Shown here piece after piece: positions 1-7,642 of a stretch of DNA of 64,000 nt. Origin of the DNA: Kordia aestuariivivens (GTDB lineage Bacteria > Bacteroidota > Bacteroidia > Flavobacteriales > Flavobacteriaceae). The notes under the pieces were generated by a model. It was not told the origin of the DNA. It saw only the letters and a list, made by a program, of their open reading frames with translations, and did not search any database. The stretch covers positions 395,641 to 459,640 of the forward strand of contig NZ_JACGWS010000002.1 of assembly GCF_014397005.1 (NCBI RefSeq), read 5' to 3'. Numbering within the stretch: position 1 is the stretch's first letter; the number at the start of each line of letters is the position of its first letter. The position numbers and the translations under genes were made by a program.

Positions 1-90
1 CGAGTTCCAAAGTCCGTTTTCACGGTTGTCATGCAGTTCGCCATGACGATCATATTCATGTGCAGTTATGATAGATATTTTTATTCCCAT
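1..90 (-). CDS. Unrecognised ORF, partial (cut by left edge)
   Basis: The 5' end of a reading frame running off the left edge. It begins MGIKISIITAHEY and stays open for all 30 visible codons. Its ATG lies inside the end of the preceding lipoprotein gene (10 bp overlap), which suggests translational coupling. The segment HEYDRHGELHDNREN matches a degenerate copy near 2.2-2.3 kb (HEYDRNVLRHNNSEN) at both DNA and protein level, so this stretch belongs to a small local repeat family. No domain can be named from so short a piece, and it could be a remnant rather than a gene. Confidence 0.4.
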   Translation of the reverse strand, partial: MGIKISIITAHEYDRHGELHDNRENGLWNS

Positions 91-944
91 TTGGTTTGAA
101 AAACGGCTCCTATGGATAAGTCATTTTCATCACTACACATATAGGGAAAAGCTTTAGTAAAGCTTCTATTTACACCAATTGAGTCTATTTCAAAAAAACA
201 ATCTCCAGATTCCGTTTGAAAAATCATTCCTTTACTCACGTTGTCTTTCGTTCCTTTATCAATTTCAAGAATCCAATATATGAACTCTCCATTTTCCCCT
301 GATATAATTTTCTTAGATGAACTTATAATTTTAGCTGATAATGGATTCTTTAGAAATAATTTTCTCCATTTTTTTGGAATTTGATTTAAGTCTAAAGGCA
401 CATTGAGTGTATCTTTTTGTCGATCCTTTAAATAGCGACCACTTCTTTCAGGTTCAGCTCCTGAATTGTAATTTTCGGAAAACCGCATGTAGTCGTTTTT
501 TTTATCGGTATTCCAGCCTACATCAAATTGCTCAGTTAATACATAGTTAGCATTTCCCCAAGTAATTATAGTATACTGTGTTTTAATTTTTAGAGAATCA
601 ACACCGTAATCAATCTTGAGTGTGTCTGGTTTATCATTACGCACCATTGGGTATGTTATGAGCTTTATTTTAGAAGGAATTAGTGTCAAATTAGTCTTGT
701 CAAATTTGTAGGTTCCAAACACTTTTTTCCTTTCTCCACCTCCTAAACATCCATAAAAATATTCTTGATATTCAAAATTTTCATTGCTTAATAGATTAAG
801 AATCAATCCATTGTTAAATCCGCGATAAGAATATTTTAGCGTATCAATTTTCTTGGTATTTGCGATGTTTTCTGTTGATTTATTTTTTGTATTTGAACAA
901 CTAATGAAGAAAATTGATAGTATGAGTAGGATACTTTTATACAT
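81..944 (-). CDS. Putative lipoprotein, unknown function
   Basis: The protein has 287 residues and starts with a short Lys, a hydrophobic stretch (ILLILSIFFIS) and a Cys at about residue 16, a good type II signal peptide, so it is probably a membrane-anchored lipoprotein outside the cytoplasm. The rest is soluble, mixed in charge, with a GCLGGGER segment near residue 65 and several conserved-looking Cys residues. I do not recognise the family. It lies 1 nt downstream of the 171-residue gene and overlaps the partial ORF at the left edge, so the three probably form one operon. Confidence 0.75.
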   Translation of the reverse strand: MYKSILLILSIFFISCSNTKNKSTENIANTKKIDTLKYSYRGFNNGLILNLLSNENFEYQEYFYGCLGGGERKKVFGTYKFDKTNLTLIPSKIKLITYPMVRNDKPDTLKIDYGVDSLKIKTQYTIITWGNANYVLTEQFDVGWNTDKKNDYMRFSENYNSGAEPERSGRYLKDRQKDTLNVPLDLNQIPKKWRKLFLKNPLSAKIISSSKKIISGENGEFIYWILEIDKGTKDNVSKGMIFQTESGDCFFEIDSIGVNRSFTKAFPYMCSDENDLSIGAVFQTKWE

Positions 945-945
945 C

Positions 946-1461
946 TTATTGTAAAGCGTTTTTATTTAGCAATTCTTTTTCGTAACTCGTTCCAAATCCG
1001 ATATATTGTATTTCATCAATTTTTATTTTTTCAGGTTCAGCCCATTCTCCATCTTCATTGATAAGCTTTAATGCTATTTCAGTATCCATTACAGTTTCAA
1101 TTTTACCTACAAAATACGTATCATCATCAGATTCATCAAAAATGGCTACTAATTCTTGATTTTTTAATTCTGATAGACATTGGGACATATTGTCCATTTT
1201 TTCGAGTGCCAATTGTCCAATAAAATCTGAGTAATTATTATTTTTTATTTCACTGAGTTCTTCTTCGTCCCATGCTCTGTATTGTTCGATTTCATAATTT
1301 CTGATGATTGCGAAACCATCAAATTCTTTGGTATCTTCATTAAAACAAATAAAAATGAAGACTTCATCATTCGATTTTAAACAAATTCCAGAATAAACTT
1401 TATCTCGATTTGGAGCCAAATCTACATGTATTGGGATTTTATTTTCAATTTCGTTCAACAT
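946..1461 (-). CDS. Hypothetical cytoplasmic acidic protein
   Basis: The protein has 171 residues, is rich in Asp/Glu, and has no signal peptide or membrane segment. Two similar halves, each with a strand-rich KS/KNDEVFIF-type segment, hint at a small beta-sheet fold such as an SH3- or Sm-like barrel, but this is only an impression from the residue pattern. It is separated from the following lipoprotein gene by one nucleotide, so the two are probably cotranscribed. No family recognised. Confidence 0.7.
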   Translation of the reverse strand: MLNEIENKIPIHVDLAPNRDKVYSGICLKSNDEVFIFICFNEDTKEFDGFAIIRNYEIEQYRAWDEEELSEIKNNNYSDFIGQLALEKMDNMSQCLSELKNQELVAIFDESDDDTYFVGKIETVMDTEIALKLINEDGEWAEPEKIKIDEIQYIGFGTSYEKELLNKNALQ

Positions 1462-1499
1462 TTTTTATAGTTTACAGACGTTCTTATTCGTAATTTAAT

Positions 1500-1724
1500 T
1501 CATTCTACAATTTCGTAGTCAATATCTAGTTTTCGTAAAGTTCTTAGCGCAGAACCTGTGTTTTTATCTGCTATTTCAATATCGACAACGTCTCCTTCTA
1601 AGAGTATTTCTGTAAGTTCATTCGCTAAAGATTCATTCATGTTTGTTGAAATCTCGGCAATAAATTTGGCGATCGCTCTTTTATCTGGACGTTGCGCATC
1701 ACAAGACACTAAGTTTAATTTCAT
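1500..1724 (-). CDS. Small protein, possible L7/L12 C-terminal-like fold
   Basis: The protein has 74 residues and alternates helix- and strand-like segments: MKLNLVSCD, a helix around RAIAKFIAEIS, a helix around ESLANELTEILL, then VDIEIADKN, a helix with SALRTLRKLD, and a final strand DYEIVE. This alpha/beta order resembles the ribosomal L7/L12 C-terminal-like fold seen in small bacterial proteins. That is inference from pattern only. It has its own ATG, and no operon partner is obvious apart from the genes just downstream on the same strand. Confidence 0.6.
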   Translation of the reverse strand: MKLNLVSCDAQRPDKRAIAKFIAEISTNMNESLANELTEILLEGDVVDIEIADKNTGSALRTLRKLDIDYEIVE

Positions 1725-1886
1725 AGTTATAAATTATGAATGTAATATACTAGAATTAAAGTAAGTTTCGGTTATACATATATCATTATTCGCTTTAACG
1801 GTTTTATAAATTGAAAAATCATTTTTATTGTGTAATTTGTTGTACAAAAATATTTTTATAACCACTAATTTTTAAATTATTAAATC

Positions 1887-2096
1887 ATGAAAAAACAAAT
1901 TTTAAGTATTGGAAAAGTTTTAAGTAAAACGGAACAGAAAGCAATTAATGGCGGATCACTTGGTATTGGAGGAATAAGTAATCCATGTCCAATAGTATTA
2001 TTAGCTGCACCACCAGAAGGTTGTCATTATATAACAGTTCCAGGAATACCATGTCCTACTTACAAGCTAGTTTGCTTCGATATTACGCCATACTAA
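1887..2096 (+). CDS. GG-leader, Cys-rich precursor-like peptide (copy 1)
   Basis: A 69-residue peptide with a basic leader (MKKQILSIGKVLSKTEQ) ending in INGG at residues 20-23, the double-glycine site typical of bacteriocin/RiPP leaders cut by C39-type peptidases. The predicted core has four Cys at residues 34, 46, 56 and 63 and conserved blocks PPEGC, PCxxY and ITP shared with the second copy 0.5 kb downstream. Leader and upstream DNA are almost identical between the two copies, so they arose by tandem duplication. A strong terminator follows. No maturation enzyme or exporter lies next to it, so processing must occur in trans. Function unknown: it could be a secreted bacteriocin, a signal, or an unmodified disulfide peptide. 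Confidence 0.75.
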   Translation: MKKQILSIGKVLSKTEQKAINGGSLGIGGISNPCPIVLLAAPPEGCHYITVPGIPCPTYKLVCFDITPY

Positions 2097-2114
2097 TAGT
2101 CCTAAAATTAAATA

Positions 2115-2147
2115 AAAAACCTTCTCTATTTTTAGAGAAGGTTTTTA
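2115..2147 (+). terminator. Intrinsic terminator after peptide copy 1
   Basis: A perfect 14 bp stem (AAAAACCTTCTCTA with TAGAGAAGGTTTTT), four-base loop, and a U-rich right arm. It lies directly after the peptide stop codon. Confidence 0.85.
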
Positions 2148-2177
2148 AATACGCTCACTTGTAGCAACAATAGCGAC

Positions 2178-2310
2178 TTATTTTTTCTGCAACCAACCGA
2201 CAATTTTATCTTCTAGAATTAAATCACACAAAATATCTAAACCTGATAATTTCCAAAATATGTTTTCACTGTTGTTATGCCGTAAAACATTGCGATCATA
2301 TTCATGAATA
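2178..2310 (-). pseudogene. Degenerate gene remnant (paralogue of left-edge ORF; CHAP-like C-terminus)
   Basis: On the minus strand an open stretch without a start codon reads IHEYDRNVLRHNNSEN, continues to ILEDKIVGWLQKK and then a stop. The first part matches the left-edge ORF (HEYDRHGELHDNREN). The last part matches the C-terminus of the CHAP-domain protein at 5.6 kb (SKIVGWLRKE then stop). It is therefore a relic, or an unannotated C-terminal piece, of a repeated local gene. It sits between the two GG-leader peptides and may have been interrupted by their duplication. Confidence 0.55.
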
Positions 2311-2393
2311 AAGGGTTTTATAAATTGGAAATCATTTTTTATGGTGTAATTTGTAATACCAAAATTTTTTATTAATTTTTAAATTATTTAATC

Positions 2394-2600
2394 ATGAAAA
2401 AACAAATTTTAAGCATTGGAAAAGCTTTAAGTAAAACTGAACAGAAAACAATTAATGGAGGAGCAGTAGGACCAATTCCTATTGATGGACTTCCGTGTGA
2501 AGAGCCACAATTAGCTCCACCGCCAGAAGGATGTTTTTACAGACGCATTGCCCCATGTACTTATAGGCTAATTTGCTTAAGTATTACGCCACTCAGTTAA
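2394..2600 (+). CDS. GG-leader, Cys-rich precursor-like peptide (copy 2)
   Basis: A 68-residue paralogue of the peptide 0.5 kb upstream. The leader MKKQILSIGKALSKTEQ with INGG at residues 20-23 differs by two residues from copy 1, while the core has diverged. It keeps four Cys (residues 35, 47, 55, 61) and the blocks PPEGC, PCTY, L.C and ITP. Conserved leader and Cys frame with variable residues between is the usual pattern of a peptide family under diversifying selection. Its upstream 80 bp repeats the promoter region of copy 1. No modification genes adjoin it. Confidence 0.75.
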   Translation: MKKQILSIGKALSKTEQKTINGGAVGPIPIDGLPCEEPQLAPPPEGCFYRRIAPCTYRLICLSITPLS

Positions 2601-2614
2601 TCCTAAATTAAATA

Positions 2615-2646
2615 AAAAGCCTTCTCTAAAAATGGAGAAGGTTTTA
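2615..2646 (+). terminator. Intrinsic terminator after peptide copy 2
   Basis: Stem CCTTCTC with GAGAAGG, flanked by an A-run on the left and TTTT on the right. It is a diverged copy of the terminator following the first peptide and lies just after the stop codon. Confidence 0.75.
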
Positions 2647-2698
2647 AGTATAGCTGTCAAACGAGAAATAGACACCAACAATGCGTGTTTCAAATTCT

Positions 2699-4969
2699 TT
2701 ACTTTTTGTAATACGTTTTTAATACTTCTTCCATCTTTTCTACAACCAATTGTGCATTTTCCTTCGTAAAACATAATGGAGGTTTCGTTTTAAGTACATT
2801 ATCAAATGGACCATCAGTACTTATAAGTATGTGCTGATTTCTAAGTTCATTTTTGATGTGAGCTGCTAATTTTGTGTCTGGATCTAAAGCTTCATTCTTT
2901 ATGATTTCCACACCAATAAACAGTCCTGATCCTCTGACATCTCCAATGCAATCATAGTTACTTTGAAGATCCATAAAAAGCGATTTATAAAAATCACCGA
3001 CAATTTTTGCATTCTCTTGTAAATTTTCCTCTTCGATTACTTCTAATACGGATAAACCTATTGCACAGGAAACAGGATTTCCTCCAAAGGAACTAAAAAA
3101 TTCAACACCTTTACTAAAGGAATCGGAGATTTCATCTGTTGTAATAACCGCTCCCATTGGATGTCCGTTTCCCATTGGCTTTCCAATAATTACGATATCA
3201 GGAACTACTTCTTGCGCTTCAAAACCCCAAAAGTGATCTCCCAAGCGACCAAATCCAGTTTGAACTTCATCACTTATACATACTCCGCCTTGTTTTCTAA
3301 TGACAGGATATAGTTCTTTTAAATATCCTTTAGCTAGCGGTATTTGACCTCCACATCCAACTATTGGTTCACTTATAAATGCTGCTATCGGTAGTTCTGA
3401 TTGTGCTATTTTTTTAATTGCGTCTTTGGCATATAATTGACCTGCACTACCATCATTTGTTTTGTATGTTCCTCTATATGTATCAGGAATGGGCGTTTTT
3501 AAAATATGGTTCTTTTTTCCATCTCCTTTTTCATTACTGAATTTATAATCACTAATATCTATAGACAGCTGTGTGTTTCCGTGATACCCATGTTCCATTA
3601 CCATTATTTTTTCATGTTTGGTGTGCGCATCTACCATTCGCATCGCTAGATCACTTGCGGCACTTCCAGAATTGACGAAATACACTTTGTTAAGGGATTT
3701 TGGAAATTTTGACAACAACTTTTCTGCATACGTTGGTAATAAATCATATAAGTATCTAGTATTTGTATTTAATAGTGCCATTTGTTTTTGTCCAGCAGCG
3801 ACAACTTTTGGATGTGAATGTCCTACATGTGGAATATTGTTGTATGCATCTAAAAAAGTATTACCGTGCGTATCATACATGTATTGAAATGCAGCACGTG
3901 CCATTGCGATAGGTTGTTTGTAGCTTAACGACAAAATTGGACTAATATGTTTAAGTCTGTTGTTGATTTCCTCTTCAGTAGTTTTCGGTTGCTTACTTGG
4001 CAAGCCAATAGCTTTTCTAAATTGATTTTCTGCATGTGTAGGATTAATTTCTATCCATTTATGCAGCATTGCCCAAGCTGGTTTCTCACTAGAAGTGGCA
4101 TATTCATTGTCAGGATTTGTTTTTCTTGAATTAGCCGAATTACAGACACTTATACAAAGTCTGGCAGCAATTGTATAATATAAAACCTTTATTTCTTTTT
4201 CTTCCAAAGGCAGCACTTCATGATATGATTTTAGAATAATTATAGCCCATTCTAAAGGCTCTTTTTTATCATAGCAACCATAGGTAATTGCCACGGATAA
4301 CTCATTGATTAATAAAGAATACGCCAAGTCGCCAAAATCAATGATTCCAGAAATTTTTCCATTTTTCACTAATACATTCCACTCATTTGCATCATTGTGA
4401 ATAATTTGTTTTCTTAAGGCTGGTAAAATTGGAGTTACATTTTCTTCAAATTGCTGAAAAAAGTAGTTGACAATATTTCTGTCATGCGGATTGGAAATAT
4501 CAGCAATGTATTTTTTATTCAAATGTAAATATTGAATATCCCATTCCCATTGTCTTGCTTTAAGGACATAACTATTAAATTTTTGAAATCTAATATTCAT
4601 TTGTGCAAGAAAAACTCCGAATGACTTAAATAGTTCGCTAGTGGCTTTTGTGTCACCTAAAAATTCCCCGTCAAGAAAAGAGAGCATTCTGCAAATAGTT
4701 GATTCACTATTTATATCTAATACTTTTATAAAATCGCCATTAGCGAACGGAATTGGTTTAGGAAATTTATCTTCATTTTCCTCTTGTAGGTGCAAGAGTG
4801 CTTTGTTTTCAGCTTCAAGAATTGAAAGCAACTCTTTACTGTATTTATAGGTCTTAAAAATATTTTTAGATAAACTCCTATCGATAAGATAGTTGACGTT
4901 TTCGTAACCATTGAGTCTTTTGATTTCTAACGCACCAAATTCAAATTGTTCTTGTATTAGTTTTTTCAT
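2699..4969 (-). CDS. APH-family kinase fused to class III aminotransferase
   Basis: The 756-residue protein has two domains. Residues about 20-330 are an aminoglycoside-phosphotransferase/choline-kinase-like kinase: [10 protein letters not shown] holds the catalytic Asp-Asn loop and [11 protein letters not shown] the metal-binding Asp. Residues about 340-756 are a class III PLP aminotransferase or phospho-lyase: [17 protein letters not shown] with the PLP-contacting Asp, and [11 protein letters not shown] with the Schiff-base Lys. The aminotransferase part is like the AGXT2L family (ethanolamine-phosphate and phosphohydroxylysine phospho-lyases), where a kinase feeding a phospho-lyase makes chemical sense: the alcohol of an amino alcohol or hydroxylysine is phosphorylated, then eliminated. 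The exact substrate is inference. Some related fusions carry a peptidase M23 domain between the halves; it is absent here. Confidence 0.88.
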   Translation of the reverse strand: MKKLIQEQFEFGALEIKRLNGYENVNYLIDRSLSKNIFKTYKYSKELLSILEAENKALLHLQEENEDKFPKPIPFANGDFIKVLDINSESTICRMLSFLDGEFLGDTKATSELFKSFGVFLAQMNIRFQKFNSYVLKARQWEWDIQYLHLNKKYIADISNPHDRNIVNYFFQQFEENVTPILPALRKQIIHNDANEWNVLVKNGKISGIIDFGDLAYSLLINELSVAITYGCYDKKEPLEWAIIILKSYHEVLPLEEKEIKVLYYTIAARLCISVCNSANSRKTNPDNEYATSSEKPAWAMLHKWIEINPTHAENQFRKAIGLPSKQPKTTEEEINNRLKHISPILSLSYKQPIAMARAAFQYMYDTHGNTFLDAYNNIPHVGHSHPKVVAAGQKQMALLNTNTRYLYDLLPTYAEKLLSKFPKSLNKVYFVNSGSAASDLAMRMVDAHTKHEKIMVMEHGYHGNTQLSIDISDYKFSNEKGDGKKNHILKTPIPDTYRGTYKTNDGSAGQLYAKDAIKKIAQSELPIAAFISEPIVGCGGQIPLAKGYLKELYPVIRKQGGVCISDEVQTGFGRLGDHFWGFEAQEVVPDIVIIGKPMGNGHPMGAVITTDEISDSFSKGVEFFSSFGGNPVSCAIGLSVLEVIEEENLQENAKIVGDFYKSLFMDLQSNYDCIGDVRGSGLFIGVEIIKNEALDPDTKLAAHIKNELRNQHILISTDGPFDNVLKTKPPLCFTKENAQLVVEKMEEVLKTYYKK

Positions 4970-5146
4970 CTTTCAAAATGTATTACAATGGTTCGGCTGT
5001 GTGTAGTTGTGAAAATATACAATTACGTATAGTCATTGTGACTGTTGTACAAATCTAAGGTATTAAATTATCGTTCACCTTGATGTATGCCAGGCAAGAA
5101 AGTATGCCAAGAGTACTTATTTTCATTCTTTGTAAAAACAGAAATC

Positions 5147-5515
5147 TTAAGTATTACGTTCACTATGCGGACGATTGTTTGCGTAGTATTCTTTCTTTGC
5201 TTTTTTGTTCTTGTAATAACCAACGACAACTAATGACAATGGAAAGAATAAAATAATTCCAATCCATTTTAAGATGGTTAAAAAAACCTCTAGAAAGCTT
5301 TTGTCTACTGAACTTTTATTACTTCTAGTAGTTTCTGAAGAAAAAGTGTTTCCATTAGTTAGTGCTTGATATTCCGAAAATGTTGCCGTTTTCTTTCGTA
5401 ACAATTCGTGTGCAGCTGCAGCGGCATATTGATTGTATTCTTTCGGATTTGTTACAATGTGTGTAAGTTCAGCTTTCGTTTTGTCCTTGAAATTTTTGAG
5501 ATATTTGTCTTTCAT
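5147..5515 (-). CDS. Small single-span membrane protein
   Basis: The protein has 122 residues: a soluble N-terminal helical part with an Ala-rich segment (YAAAAAHELLRKK) that resembles a short repeat seen in many Flavobacteriaceae small membrane proteins, a polar linker, then one transmembrane segment near residues 80-103 followed by a basic tail (YYKNKKAKKE). No family recognised beyond this. It stands alone downstream of the CHAP-domain gene on the same strand, 41 nt away, so it may share its transcript. Confidence 0.65.
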   Translation of the reverse strand: MKDKYLKNFKDKTKAELTHIVTNPKEYNQYAAAAAHELLRKKTATFSEYQALTNGNTFSSETTRSNKSSVDKSFLEVFLTILKWIGIILFFPLSLVVVGYYKNKKAKKEYYANNRPHSERNT

Positions 5516-5556
5516 TTGTTATATGGTGTCACATAGAGCTTATCAGAGATGTAAAA

Positions 5557-6144
5557 CTATTCTTTTCGTAGCCAACCTACAATTTTACTTGCTGGAATTT
5601 TCCAGCAATTTTTTTCATGAGTCAAATCGTAAGAAATACGTGTATTACTAAATGGACCAGCGTTTTGCTGAATGATAAAAACTTTGTTTTCGACAACTTT
5701 TGTTACAATTGCTACATGTCCAAAACTATTATACCAAGAACTTGTAAAGACTAAAATATCATTTGTTTTTGGTTTCGAACTACTTCCATTTGTGTACTGA
5801 ATCAAATTTCGTTGTGTATTTAGTTTTCCATCTTTTACATTCGGATTGAAGAAATCTTTGGCGTGTCCATAACTATCAGGCATTTTATGCTGTAAGTATT
5901 CGTAATAATATCGTTTGACAAATTCAACACATTGAAACTCTAAACCAAGATTATAACCATCTTTCGTTACATTTCGTGTTTCCACATGGTTTACAGCTCC
6001 ATTATAATAGACAGAAACATTGTTGAATGCATCCAACTCTTCACCAACAGTTCGGAAAGGATTGATGTTTACATGTTGTGATAATTTCAACAAGCCAATA
6101 CAAAACCCAATAAGAATAAAAAATAAGAGGAATTTTCGTTTCAT
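5557..6144 (-). CDS. CHAP-domain amidase/endopeptidase, secreted or membrane-anchored
   Basis: From the preferred start the protein has about 195 residues: an N-terminal hydrophobic segment (RKFLLFFILIGFCIG), then a CHAP (NlpC/P60-like) domain with catalytic Cys in FQCVEFVKRYYY and His in SFGHVAIVTKV. Such domains cleave peptidoglycan peptides or act as cell-wall amidases. A longer frame begins 45 nt upstream, but that would overlap the preceding membrane-protein gene, and the downstream ATG directly precedes a signal-like sequence, so I prefer it. The C-terminus SKIVGWLRKE is copied in a remnant at 2.2 kb. Confidence 0.85.
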   Translation of the reverse strand: MKRKFLLFFILIGFCIGLLKLSQHVNINPFRTVGEELDAFNNVSVYYNGAVNHVETRNVTKDGYNLGLEFQCVEFVKRYYYEYLQHKMPDSYGHAKDFFNPNVKDGKLNTQRNLIQYTNGSSSKPKTNDILVFTSSWYNSFGHVAIVTKVVENKVFIIQQNAGPFSNTRISYDLTHEKNCWKIPASKIVGWLRKE

Positions 6145-6161
6145 TTCTAGTAGATTCCTTG

Positions 6162-6677
6162 CTATACTAATGTTATTGAATACATACAATTAATTGTGAG
6201 CAATATAACTCCAACTATAATGACGATCTTATTTCTAAGATTGAAACCGTATTTTTCTTGAAATGATTTTTTAGTTAACATAACAATACTCATTATTGAA
6301 ATTATAGTTAATATAATTGCTAAAAGATAATCTGAAATAAATAAATCTAGCGCGTCAGTAAAACTAAGATAAGTTACAGTTACTATTAATGATGTCAATA
6401 AAAGAAGCCAAAAAATAATACTACCAATCCAACCATTTTTATGATTTTGATATAAAGTAAATGCTGAAAAAAGACCTATGACTATTAGCATAAAATCAAA
6501 ATGAAATTCTCTCATAAAAGAAGTTACCGAGAGTTCACCCCAAGTAAACAACTTGTATTCTATTGGTAATAAAATGGCTGACTTAAATTTTAGATAGAAG
6601 AAATAGATTAATATAAGATTTGTTATTAGTTGAACTATCACAATAGCTTTAGTCATTTTATAAATATCCTTAATCAT
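6162..6677 (-). CDS. Polytopic membrane protein, unknown
   Basis: The protein has 171 residues with about five hydrophobic segments (near residues 9-28, 55-72, 82-105, 115-135 and 150-170) and little else. No motif suggests transport or catalysis. It is 17 nt upstream of the CHAP-domain gene, so the two probably form an operon, possibly with the membrane protein assisting or protecting against the wall-active enzyme. That relation is inference. Confidence 0.65.
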   Translation of the reverse strand: MIKDIYKMTKAIVIVQLITNLILIYFFYLKFKSAILLPIEYKLFTWGELSVTSFMREFHFDFMLIVIGLFSAFTLYQNHKNGWIGSIIFWLLLLTSLIVTVTYLSFTDALDLFISDYLLAIILTIISIMSIVMLTKKSFQEKYGFNLRNKIVIIVGVILLTINCMYSITLV

Positions 6678-6820
6678 CTTGAGTACATTTGATTTGTTTT
6701 AAAGTAAGTAATTTTAGTCTAAAGAAGAAAAAAAACATTTTAAATAGAGTATATAAAAAATATCATGAACATTCTATCCTAAATAAATACTTTCGTATTT
6801 TTACAAAAACCAAAGAACTA

Positions 6821-7432
6821 ATGAGAGTATTTATACTAGTACTTGTATTGTGCGCCGTAAGTTGCACGTCAAAACCTTCTAATGAGAAAGCTAAAGATAT
6901 GGCTTCAACTCAAGAAAAAACTACCAAAAAAACACCTGAAAAAATTATGGAAAAAGGATCAATTCATCAATTTACAGTGAAAGATATTGCTGGAAAAGAC
7001 TTTAAATTAGCGGATTTAAAAGGAAAAAAAGTACTCATTGTCAATACAGCTTCCGAATGTGGATTAACGCCACAATACGAGCAATTACAGGAAGTATACG
7101 AAACTTACAAAAATAAAAACTTTACGATAATTGGTTTTCCTGCAAACAATTTTGGCGCGCAAGAACCTGGAAGCGATCAGCAAATAGCAAAATTCTGTAA
7201 AGCAAATTTTGGTGTAACATTTCCAATGATGAGTAAAATTTCTGTAAAAGGAGATGATATGCACGAAGTGTATAAATTCTTAACGCAAAAATCACAAAAT
7301 GGATTGCAAGATTCTGAGGTGGCGTGGAACTTTCAAAAATATCTAATCAACGCAAAAGGTGAGTTGGAAAAAGTAATTTCGCCACAAACATTGCCAAACG
7401 ATGAAAGTATTCTGAGTTGGATTGAACAATAA
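6821..7432 (+). CDS. Glutathione-peroxidase family lipoprotein
   Basis: From the preferred ATG (MRVFILVLVLCAVSC) the protein has about 203 residues, a lipoprotein-type signal with Cys at residue 15, a Lys/Thr-rich linker, and a complete GPx domain. NTASECG carries the peroxidatic Cys, FCKANFGVTFP a candidate resolving Cys, and VAWNFQKYL the Trp-Asn pair. The usual Gln-bearing block FPCNQFG reads FPANNFG here, so the Gln of the catalytic tetrad appears replaced by Asn. The family reduces hydroperoxides, usually with thioredoxin in bacteria. The reading frame extends 44 codons further upstream but that part does not look coding. TACTTTCG about 26 nt upstream is a likely -7 promoter element. Confidence 0.9.
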   Translation: MRVFILVLVLCAVSCTSKPSNEKAKDMASTQEKTTKKTPEKIMEKGSIHQFTVKDIAGKDFKLADLKGKKVLIVNTASECGLTPQYEQLQEVYETYKNKNFTIIGFPANNFGAQEPGSDQQIAKFCKANFGVTFPMMSKISVKGDDMHEVYKFLTQKSQNGLQDSEVAWNFQKYLINAKGELEKVISPQTLPNDESILSWIEQ

Positions 7433-7593
7433 AAATGATACCTAAACATAACAATATCGCTTTTTAGTAAGATCATTTCTATCTAGAAAAGATATGCAAT
7501 TTGCATAATCAGAAAAAAAAGCGATATTTGTATTCTTATGGAACTGTAAGTAATATATATTCGGAACCTGTCGATGTAGTTCGACCCTTTTAA

Positions 7594-7620
7594 GTAACCC
7601 AATCTTCTTGAGGTTACTGC
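7594..7620 (+). other. Hairpin in leader of MATE exporter gene
   Basis: AGTAACC and GGTTACT can pair over 7 bp with a 12-nt loop in the 210 bp stretch before the exporter gene. Upstream in the same stretch ATGCAAATTGCAT-like dyad (near 7495-7507) is also visible. Role unknown; no known riboswitch class recognised. Confidence 0.3.
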
Positions 7621-7642
7621 ATTCAATATATAATTTTACAAG

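Noticed and set aside
3618..3887. Plus-strand 89-codon ORF inside the kinase-aminotransferase gene
   Set aside because: Antisense shadow of a strongly conserved domain with no promoter or family match.
6689..6820. 44-codon upstream extension of glutathione peroxidase
   Set aside because: Lys/Asn-rich sequence without similarity to the family, and it would place the lipoprotein signal internally.
7594..7620. Hairpin before MATE gene as a riboswitch
   Set aside because: Too small and without conserved core of a known class; kept only as a hairpin.
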